Source: Bacteroides sp. 43_108 (GTDB lineage: Bacteria; Bacteroidota; Bacteroidia; Bacteroidales; Bacteroidaceae). From it: a DNA stretch of 12,221 nucleotides. Where the stretch lies: assembly GCA_001915545.1 (NCBI GenBank), contig MNQS01000165.1:1-12221 (forward strand), in the 5' to 3' direction. Positions 1 through 7,566 of the stretch are shown here, piece after piece (the first letter of the stretch is position 1; every line of letters starts with the position of its first letter). The notes beneath the pieces are model-generated. The model saw nothing but the letters and a program-made list of their open reading frames with translations. It did not search any database and was not told where the DNA came from. The translations under genes and the position numbers were made by a program.

Positions 1-97
1 AAATGTTATAATTCAGCACTATAAATTTAATACTTTTATCGCTATGTTTCTAATTATAAGTGAAATATATTTATTCTTATTTCGAACTCACGTTAAA
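1..97. other. AT-rich non-SusC sequence upstream of a breakpoint
   Basis: This stretch is much more AT-rich than the coding DNA after it. One + frame stays open from base 2 into the SusC fragment, but its translation here is a random-looking hydrophobic string with no resemblance to SusC. The other two + frames contain several stops. The missing SusC half therefore cannot be recovered by a single frameshift, and a deletion, insertion or recombination junction lies at about 90-105. I see no clear terminal inverted repeat, transposase fragment or complete promoter here. Confidence 0.55.
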
Positions 98-1657
98 TAT
101 GCAACAGATCGTTACTTGTCATGGACACTGGATAATCAGATCAACTATAACAAGACATTTGGCAAACATAACTTAGGCGTAACCTTATTGCAATCAGCTT
201 CCAAATATAATAAAGAAAGTGGTTCCGAAAGTGCTAACGCCATTCCTAATGAGAATTTTGAATGGTACAACATGGGCAGTGTAGACATTACAGATGCAGC
301 AACTTATGGTGCTGGTATGAGTACCGGTATGTCTGAAAATCAGCTGGCATCATACATGGCACGTATAAACTACGCATACAACGACCGTTATTTATTGACT
401 GTATCCGGACGTTATGACGGTTCTTCTGTATTAGCAGACGGACACAAATGGAGTTTCTTCCCTTCTGCCGCCTTGGGCTGGCGCATTGACCAAGAAGACT
501 TCATGAAAGATATTTCTTGGATAAACCAGTTAAAGCTTCGTTTCGGTTTGGGAACAACAGGTAACTCAGCTGTAAGTGCATATTCTACATTAGGTAATAT
601 CCAGTCATTCTATGTACCTTTTGGCTCTACTCTAACACCTGCTTATGCTACAAATGAACCTTATTACACTTCTTCTCAAGTAAAAATGGCAAATAAAGAT
701 TTAGGTTGGGAAAAGACAACACAATATAACTATGGTGTAGATTTCAGTTTCTTGAATGGACGTATCAGCGGTTCAATGGATATTTATCACTCTAACACCA
801 ATGACTTATTATTAAGCATGACTATTCCAACCTTAACCGGCTTTAATTCTACTTATGCCAATGTAGGTAAAACAAAAAACTTCGGTGTTGACTTATCTCT
901 GAACTTGGTTCCCATACAAACCAAAGACTTTGAATGGAGTTCCACTATCAATGCAGCCTATCAAAAAGATGAAATCGTAGAACTTGCCAACGGCAAGCAG
1001 GATGACATTTCCAATGCCTGGTTCATTGGTGAGTCAATCAATGTTTTCTATGGTACTGCCAGCGATGGTCTGTGGCAGGAAAGTGATGCGGCAGAAATGG
1101 CTAAATTCAATGCCAACGGACATAAATTTGAAGCAGGTATGGTTAAACCAGTTGATCAGGATGGTAACTATATTATAGACAGTAATGACCGTATTATTCT
1201 TGGCAACAAAAATCCTAAATGGGTACTGGGATGGAGCAATACATTCAACTATAAAGGTCTTGAACTAGGTATCGAGCTAAACGGACGATTTGGTTATATG
1301 GTTGATACGGGTGGTGAAGGCCAATACGGTATGTACAACCAACGTGAAATAAGCTATTGGACTCCGGACAACACTGGTGCTGATTATCAAAAACCGATTT
1401 ACAGTACAGCAGGTGGTGATGCTTATTCAAGTCTGCTAGGCTTTAAAGATGCCTCATTCATCAAGATCCGTAACATTTCTTTAGGTTATAACTTCAATTC
1501 CAAAGCATTAAAGAACATCGGAATCAGTTCTCTTAAATTATATGCACAAGCTAAGAATATAGGCAACCTCTATTCTTCAGTAGATTTTATGGATCTGGAC
1601 TTAGGCACTACTTATTACAATAGAGGCTTTACTTTCGGTTTACAAGTTGGTTTCTAA
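44..1657 (+). pseudogene. SusC-like TonB-dependent transporter, 5'-truncated (C-terminal half of barrel)
   Basis: SusC/RagA proteins are outer-membrane TonB-dependent transporters of about 1000 residues that import glycans bound by a SusD partner. Only the C-terminal half is present. Recognisable homology starts near base 98 (YATDRYLSWTLDN). It continues through typical barrel blocks such as MARINYAYNDRYLLTVSGRYDGSS, here interpreted as consecutive strands, then the WSFFPSAALGWR segment, and ends with the aromatic C-terminus GFTFGLQVGF expected for outer-membrane insertion. Signal peptide, carboxypeptidase-D-like domain, TonB box and plug are all missing. The ATG at 44 opens a 537-codon frame, but its first ~18 residues are not SusC-like, so I do not regard it as a genuine start. 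The SusD-like gene follows 31 bases later, the usual operon arrangement. A functional transporter from this fragment is very unlikely. Family assignment is firm; the cause of truncation is unknown. Confidence 0.88.
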
Positions 1658-1688
1658 TTTGATAATAACACATTAAACTGTTTTTAAA

Positions 1689-3813
1689 ATGAAAAATTTA
1701 AAATATACATTATTCACAGCTGCCCTGTCTGTCGCAATGACTGCCGGTTTCAGTTCTTGTAGCGATAGTTTCCTAGATGAAAAAAACAAGTCATCCTATA
1801 CCACTGATTATTTCAAAACGTCACAGGGCATTCAAGATCTGGCTACCGCACTGTACGGTAACATCCGTTGGCATTTCGGTTATGAATGGGCGTATGGTAT
1901 TACCCTTTACGGCACTGATGAATTCACAAACGGCTCTGACCTGACGGCAGAACCATGGAACACTTATGACAGCCGTCTGAACCCATTGGACTGTACAAAA
2001 GCAAACGGAGCGGCCAACAATAACTGTCCGGGTATATCAGCTCTTTGGGATCAGATGTATTACGGCATCGCTTCTGCCAATCAAGTTATCGCATCAGCTG
2101 ACTATGTTACTGATGCGGAAGTCCGTGAAAAATGCTTGGGTGAAGCTTATTTCCTACGTGGATATAACTACTATCGTCTTTTCGCACAATATGGTGGTGT
2201 GGTTCTGCAAACCCAAGTTACTGAAGGTGTGGTCAGAACCTTTACTCGCGCTTCTGCAGAAGAAACATTAAACCAAGTGATTGATGACTTGCAGAACGCT
2301 TACGACAAACTGCCTACAGACAGATGGCGTGGTACAGGTACATGGACTAAATACACAGCAGCACACTTCCTGGCAAAAGCTTTGCTGTACCGTCAGTCTG
2401 AACGTTGCAGCGACTGGAACTCAAGTTATCCTGCTGATGCTGATTTGAAAAAAGCGATTACGTTATGCGATGAAGTCATCTCAAAATGTCCGTTAGAAAG
2501 TGATTATAATAACCTTTACGCCAAATGGACCGGTATAGACTGCAAAGCCGAGGAGTCTAATGAAATATTAATGTCATGCCAACACACTTCTTCGGCAACC
2601 GGACGTTTCGGAAACCGTACTTATAGTTACTTCAACCCACAATTCTCCAACTTCTCCGGTGGTTGGACACAACGTGGCCAATATATTGGTGGTATGGACT
2701 TCCAACGTTGCCGCCCTACAGAATACGCTTATGCTATCTTTGACAATGTGAATGACTCACGTATGTGGAAAACATTCAAAACTGTCTACGGATTGAATAA
2801 TATTGCATCGAAAGCAGATGATGTAGTGGCTACAAACGGTATTACAGCCGATCAGGTTCCAACACTAGGCGACCAAGGCATCATCTTTATTCTTAATAAA
2901 AAAAGTGACAACCGTTTTAAAGACGCCACAAACTCCGATTATGGAACAGTAGGTCGTGGTGGTATAGCCCACTCCTTTGTAAACCCCGAAACAAATAAAT
3001 GGGTGCCGAATGTGTTCCCTGTATATGCCGGTGGTCAATATGTATTGAACACCTATGGTGTTAGCGGAAATCCAGCACAGTCCAATGTCTTCTGTGGTAT
3101 CAATAAAACTGATGACGGCTCGCGTACAGCAGAAAAAGGGGACGCACATCGTGATGTCATTATGGCCCGTACAGGCGAAACTTATCTGATAAAAGCGGAA
3201 GCTCAAGTACGTTCCGGTAACTTCCAGGATGCTATCTCTACCATCAACCAGCTCCGTGCACGTGCCGAATGGAAAAATGGTGAAGATCGCGAATACTACA
3301 CCGATGGTTCTATGGCTTTCTTGAAAAGCGCAGGTGGTGACGAAGATAATTCAACCGCACTAAGCACTTTAGGTAAATGCAAAGATGCCAATGGTACCAA
3401 AATCAATAACACAGAGGCATTCAAGGCTTCTTTCCTTCAAAAGAACACTTACTATCTTTCAACTTACAGATGCTTCCAGTCTGCAAATTTCAAGTTATTC
3501 ATCATTACCGGCCGAGGATGAAGCTATTCTATCAGCTATGGGCGTAAATGGGGACAAAGACCGTTTGATCAATTTCATTTTAAACGAACGTACCCGCGAA
3601 TGCCTAGGTGAATGGAACCGCTGGGAAGAATTAAGCCGTACCAAGACTTTGGTTCAACGTGCTAAATTATTCAATCCGGAAGCAGCTGCCAATATAGCAG
3701 ACAAACATTTGCTTCGTCCTATTCCACAAACATTCTTAGACCAACTTCAACATGAAGACGGTACGAATTTAAGTGATGAAGAAAAAGCCGCAATGCAGAA
3801 TCCAGGCTATTAA
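1689..3813 (+). pseudogene. SusD/RagB-family glycan-binding lipoprotein, frameshifted
   Basis: SusD proteins sit on the cell surface, bind the target glycan and form a lid over their SusC partner. The N-terminus has a lipoprotein signal (MKNLKYTLFTAALSVAMTAG, then FSSC) with lipid-bearing Cys24. It is followed by SDSFLDE, an acidic stretch of the kind linked to surface export in Bacteroidetes. Near residue 494 the family's RTGETYLIKAEA helix appears, followed by an IN-x-LRARA block. After codon ACT at 3462 the frame is lost and stops at 3521. The +1 frame, read from 3466 (TDASSLQIS...), carries the rest of the domain, including [17 protein letters not shown], and stops at 3813. Removing one T at 3464/3465 restores a 707-residue protein, within the upper family range. 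As written, the product would lose its last ~115 family residues. This is either a real mutation or a sequencing error; the site is only a TT dinucleotide. Confidence 0.9.
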
Positions 3814-3844
3814 CAGACTAGATTTTTGCAGTCAATAATTAATA

Positions 3845-3877
3845 AGGGGAGTGCCGGATTCAGTACTCCCCTATTTT
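3845..3877 (+). terminator. Rho-independent-type terminator after susC/susD pair
   Basis: The stem AGGGGAGT pairs perfectly with ACTCCCCT over 8 bp around a 12-base loop, and TATTTT follows. It lies 31 bases after the SusD stop and 25 bases before the small lipoprotein gene. It should end or attenuate transcription between the uptake pair and the downstream genes. The T-run is short and interrupted, so efficiency is uncertain. Confidence 0.7.
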
Positions 3878-3902
3878 CCACACCATAAATACTTATTTTA
3901 TA

Positions 3903-4220
3903 ATGAAAAAAATCGGTCGGTTTATATGCTTCACTACACTATTCTTGTTAATAGCGGGATGCAAACAACAAAAAACTATACGCTATGAACTTGTAGATGG
4001 CAATCCACAAATAGATTACATAGATTTCCTGAACGACACGCTATGCCGATTTGTCGCACCAGGACCATTGGTTCTGACAAGCCACTACACAAAAGAAGGA
4101 GATATTTATATAATACAAATCAACGATATAGTGAGCGCACGACTATATAAAACAGAAGAAGGAAAGCTACGAGGTGAGGCTCCTTTTTTTGAAGGAATAT
4201 GGATTATAAAAGAAAAGTGA
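3903..4220 (+). CDS. Small predicted lipoprotein, function unknown
   Basis: This is a 105-residue protein I do not recognise. The N-terminus (MKKIGRFICFTTLFLLIAGC) is a clear lipoprotein signal peptide with lipobox LIAGC and Cys20. The residues after the Cys are KQQKT, not acidic, so it lacks the surface-export pattern seen in the SusD-like neighbour and may stay in the periplasm; that is an inference. The mature ~85 residues are mixed in charge and rich in alternating hydrophobic residues (YIIQINDIVSARLY), consistent with a small beta-rich fold. There are no catalytic motifs or repeats. The start is the only ATG that gives the signal peptide, and it follows an A/T-rich leader without a Shine-Dalgarno sequence. 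It lies after a terminator and 243 bases before the next gene, so it may be a separate unit. The family is unknown, but the lipobox and coding frame look real. Confidence 0.68.
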   Translation: MKKIGRFICFTTLFLLIAGCKQQKTIRYELVDGNPQIDYIDFLNDTLCRFVAPGPLVLTSHYTKEGDIYIIQINDIVSARLYKTEEGKLRGEAPFFEGIWIIKEK

Positions 4221-4431
4221 TATCAACAAGTTCTGTACAGTTCATTCACTCATTTCTTTTCATATAAAGAATCTATCTGTCAGCCCCCCAAAAAAACAAT
4301 AACTAAAATCCAATACAAATCCAACAAGATGAATAAAGATTGTTATCCGTATATGGAAAAAGAACAGAAAGAATATGAACAATATTCCATGTAAATGAAT
4401 AAAATTCCATAGGTAAGATACCTTCTTCGTC
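4221..4431. other. Spacer without visible genes
   Basis: No convincing coding frame or RNA gene is seen. It contains a perfect 8-base palindrome CTGTACAG (about 4234-4241) and a C6A7 tract (4284-4296). Neither has enough context to be called a regulatory site. The stretch separates the small lipoprotein gene from the promoter of the enzyme group. Confidence 0.4.
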
Positions 4432-4439
4432 TATATTTG
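4432..4439 (+). promoter_or_regulatory. Bacteroidetes -7 promoter element for the enzyme genes
   Basis: TATATTTG matches the Bacteroides -7 consensus TAnnTTTG exactly. It ends 24 bases before the ATG of the rhamnosidase gene, which would give a leader of roughly 17-20 bases. I see no good -33 TTG at the expected distance, so the promoter may be weak or need an activator. The element overlaps a TTG triplet at 4437 that could be mistaken for an upstream start codon. Confidence 0.5.
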
Positions 4440-4463
4440 CACAAATCAAAAATCAAAGATACT

Positions 4464-6225
4464 ATGGAACTATTACCAACAATCAGAAAAAGCATAATTG
4501 CATTCGTTCTGCTACCCGCACTTCTATATGCAGGTATCCCTCCCACCCTACAAAGCGATGCCTCACAAAGAATGACCAAAGATATCATGAACCGTGCTTA
4601 CATCACCCCCAAACGTATTGTTACCAAATACGCAGGATGTAAGAATAATCTAATAAAAGACGAACACTATTTGTTAGAGCGTGGAAACGGCCAATCGGAG
4701 CATAATGACCTCTACTGAAACAGAGAAGGCATCCTTATTACTGGATTTCGGCAGTGAACTGCATGGAGGATTAAAGCTCGTCATGGGTAGTTCCAGCCGT
4801 AGGGAGCCTTCTTTGGTAAGGATACGTTTCGGAGAATCTGTTGGAGAAGCCAACAGTACCACTTCAAATACCGAATGGAAAGTGGGATTTTCAACAGACG
4901 ATCATGCCAAACGTGATATCATCATGGAAATTCCCCGTGACGGCATGATTGAAATAGGCAATACCGGTTTCCGCTTTGTCCGTCTCGACTTGCTGCAAAA
5001 CAACGCTACTATCTCTTTAAAAGAAATTTCAGCTATCCTGCGCTACCGTGATATTCCCTATCTGGGGTCTTTTGAATGCAACGACCAACGTTTAAACAAA
5101 ATATGGATTACCGGAGCCTATACTGTCCACTTGAACATGCAGGAGTTTTTATGGGATGGCATCAAACGTGACCGGGTAGTCTGGCTGGGCGATATGCATC
5201 CTGAATTAATGACCATCAGCCGTGTTTTCGGATACAATGAGGTGATTCCCAACAGTCTGGACCTGGCCTGCAAACAATTTCCTTTACCCGATTGGATGAA
5301 TGGCATGAGTGCATACAGCCTATGGTATCTGATCAACCAATATGAATGGTATCACCAGACCGGAGATATTGATTTTTTAAAGAAACATTCCGACTATATC
5401 AGCGGATTAATCCATCTGATAAACGGAAAAGTGGATGATGCGGGAAATGAAACGTTAGCACCTGCCCGCTTTTTGGACTGGCCATCCAGCGGAAATAAAG
5501 CCGGAGTTGAGGCAGGCTATCGCGCACTGATCGTATGGGCCATGCAAGATGCGCATCAATTGTCTTTAAAACTTGGCAACACCTCTGATGCTCAATTATG
5601 TCTGGACATTATCAACCGGATGAAAAAAAAGATATTACCTCACAACAATCTGAAACAGGCAGCTTCATTAATGGCCATCACCGGATTGATGGATCCCCAA
5701 CAGGCTTGCGATGAAGTTGTCTCTGTAGGCGGTGGAAAAGGTTTTTCCACTTTTTACGGGTATTATATGCTGGAAGCATTAGCCAAAGCAGGTGAGTATG
5801 AGAAAGCAATAGATATCATTAAAACTTTCTGGGGAGCCATGCTGGATTTGGGAGCAACCACGTTTTGGGAAGATTTCAATCTGGACTGGATTCCTAATGC
5901 CGCTCCTATAGACGAACCTGTTCCAGCCGGGAAAAAAGACATACATGGCGATTTCGGTGCCTATTGCTATCCCGGATTCCGTCACAGCCTTTGCCATGGG
6001 TGGTCTTCAGGACCTACCACATGGCTGTCAGATCATGTATTAGGTATAAAAATCGTGGACGTGGAACGCAAGCAGATCAGTATTGAGCCACACTTGGGTA
6101 AATTAGAATGGGCCAAAGGTACTTATCCCACCCCTTGGGGCGTGATAGAAGTCAGCCACGAGAAGAAAGCCGATGGTAAAATCGCAACCAAAGTAAAACT
6201 TCCGAAAGGTGTAAGACAAATTTAA
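4464..6225 (+). pseudogene. GH78-like alpha-L-rhamnosidase (six-hairpin glycosidase), frameshifted near N-terminus
   Basis: Members of this family release terminal alpha-L-rhamnose by inversion, using an (alpha/alpha)6 barrel. The ATG at 4464 starts a Sec signal peptide (MELLPTIRKSIIAFVLLPALLYAG), then SDASQRMTKDI. This frame stops at 4718. From 4681 the +1 frame continues the family (LLLDFGSELHGGLKLV, GNTGFRFVRLDLL) to 6225. The switch must fall between 4678 and 4716, because earlier stops block the second frame. With one base removed the protein would be 586 residues. In that numbering, KRDRVVWLGDM (Asp236) sits where GH78 enzymes carry the general acid, and ATTFWEDF supplies Glu469 as the probable base. 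The C-terminal HSLCHGWSSGP and LGI blocks are also typical. It is 42 bases upstream of the esterase and probably cotranscribed with it. The second frame alone could only start at GTG 4681, without a signal peptide. Family level is good; rhamnose specificity is inferred. Confidence 0.82.
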
Positions 6226-6267
6226 TTATAAAAAATCGTTATCAAACTTCTATAAAAACTGGATCTT

Positions 6268-7551
6268 ATGAAAAACATAATGATATGGATTATGCTCCTC
6301 TTGAGTATAACTTATACTGACGCCCAAAATGGAAAATCTCCTAGAAAAGACTATGCCAAATTAGCTAATTATGATGAAAGTAAGGTTCCGCAATATACCT
6401 TACCTTCCGTATTAATGTGCCACGACGGAGAAATGGTTCAGACCAAGGAACAATGGGAGCAAAAACGCCGCCCCGAAATTTTAAACCTGTTCACGACTTA
6501 TATGTTTGGCAAAGCACCTGTATTAAAACACAAACTGCCTTGTACAGTCAGTCGGATCAATGAAAAAGCTCTGAACGGACGTGCCACCCGGAAAGAAATA
6601 ACCATCCAATTAACAGACGATCCACAGGGGCCCCACATCGACTTGCAACTGTATCTTCCTAATCATGTATCAGGAAAAATTCCGGTTTTTCTAGGCATCA
6701 GCTTCATGCCCAATTACACGATATATGATGATCCCGATTTATCTGTCCCCGAAATAACAGATGAAAAAATGAAGAAAAGATCTTTCAGGGGATCAATGGA
6801 CAAATCCTGGCAGCTTGATAAAATTTTGGAACACGGATATGGTCTGGCCACTTTCTGTTATAATGATGTGGATCCCGATTTTGACGATGACTTCCAAAAT
6901 GGTGTGCATCCTTATTATTACGAGAAAGGGCAGAATTTCCCAGATCCGGATCAATGGGGTTCCATTGCAGCTTGGGCATGGGGCATGAGCCGTGCCATGG
7001 ATTATCTGGAAACAGACAAAAAAGTGGATGCTAAAAAAGTTGCCGTGATAGGTCATTCTCGTCTTGGCAAAACCGCTGTCTGGGCCGGAGCCTCCGATCC
7101 GCGTTTTGCTTTAGTCATATCCGGGAATTCGGGATGTTGTGGAGTTGCCATCTCACGTCGTTGTTTCGGTGAGACTGTAGAAGCTATGAATGTACGTTTT
7201 CCTCATTGGTTCTGTGGTAATTACAAACAATTTAATGACAGGGAAAAATACTTACCTTTCGACCAGCACGAACTTGTTGCCCTAATTGCTCCAAGACCTA
7301 TATATATAGCCAGTGCAGAAGAAGACAACTGGTCCGACCAAAAAGGTGAATTTCTAGGAGGTAAAGGAGCTGAACCTGTATATGCCCTCTATGGTTTGGG
7401 CGGAATAGGTTGTGAAGAAATGCCTCCCGTAGATACACCCTACATGAATGGCCCTATCGCATACCACAATCGCAAAGGACCTCATGCTGTTCTTCCATAC
7501 GATTGGGAACAATTCCTTCGCTTTGCTGACAAATATTTTAAAAACAAATAA
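6268..7551 (+). CDS. Alpha/beta-hydrolase carbohydrate esterase (CE15/CE19-like), periplasmic
   Basis: This is a secreted serine esterase of 427 residues, often labelled acetyl xylan esterase or glucuronoyl esterase in Bacteroides. It begins with a Sec signal peptide, probable cleavage after Ala19 (ITYTDA|QNG), and has no lipobox. The nucleophile elbow is GHSRLGK with Ser264. The Ser-Arg-x-Gly-Lys arrangement is characteristic of CE15 glucuronoyl esterases, which cleave esters of uronic acid carboxyls. The probable catalytic His is His406 in RKGPHAV, and an acidic cluster at 351-353 (SAEEDNW) may supply the third residue. The segment GSIAAWAWGMSRAMDYLE before the nucleophile is also typical. 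It is 15 bases upstream of the PL11 gene, so action on ester-decorated pectin (methyl or acetyl, or a uronate ester) is a reasonable inference; a related pectin-active group, CE19, is the main alternative. The gene appears intact. Confidence 0.83.
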   Translation: MKNIMIWIMLLLSITYTDAQNGKSPRKDYAKLANYDESKVPQYTLPSVLMCHDGEMVQTKEQWEQKRRPEILNLFTTYMFGKAPVLKHKLPCTVSRINEKALNGRATRKEITIQLTDDPQGPHIDLQLYLPNHVSGKIPVFLGISFMPNYTIYDDPDLSVPEITDEKMKKRSFRGSMDKSWQLDKILEHGYGLATFCYNDVDPDFDDDFQNGVHPYYYEKGQNFPDPDQWGSIAAWAWGMSRAMDYLETDKKVDAKKVAVIGHSRLGKTAVWAGASDPRFALVISGNSGCCGVAISRRCFGETVEAMNVRFPHWFCGNYKQFNDREKYLPFDQHELVALIAPRPIYIASAEEDNWSDQKGEFLGGKGAEPVYALYGLGGIGCEEMPPVDTPYMNGPIAYHNRKGPHAVLPYDWEQFLRFADKYFKNK

Positions 7552-7566
7552 TTAATATATAAATCA

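Noticed and set aside
2865..3206. 113-codon frame on the - strand inside susD
   Set aside because: It is fully antisense to well-supported SusD coding sequence and has no recognisable domain.
3459..3471. Programmed ribosomal frameshift in susD
   Set aside because: No slippery heptamer, stimulatory hairpin or known precedent in SusD proteins; an ordinary indel is simpler.
4234..4241. CTGTACAG palindrome as an operator
   Set aside because: Eight bases with no loop, no second copy and no regulator nearby; such a match is expected by chance.
4284..4296. C6A7 tract as a phase-variation switch
   Set aside because: It lies outside any coding frame and well upstream of the -7 element, and there is no evidence of length variation.
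4437..4463. Upstream TTG start for the rhamnosidase gene
   Set aside because: The TTG lies inside the -7 promoter element, and the ATG at 4464 gives a clean signal peptide.
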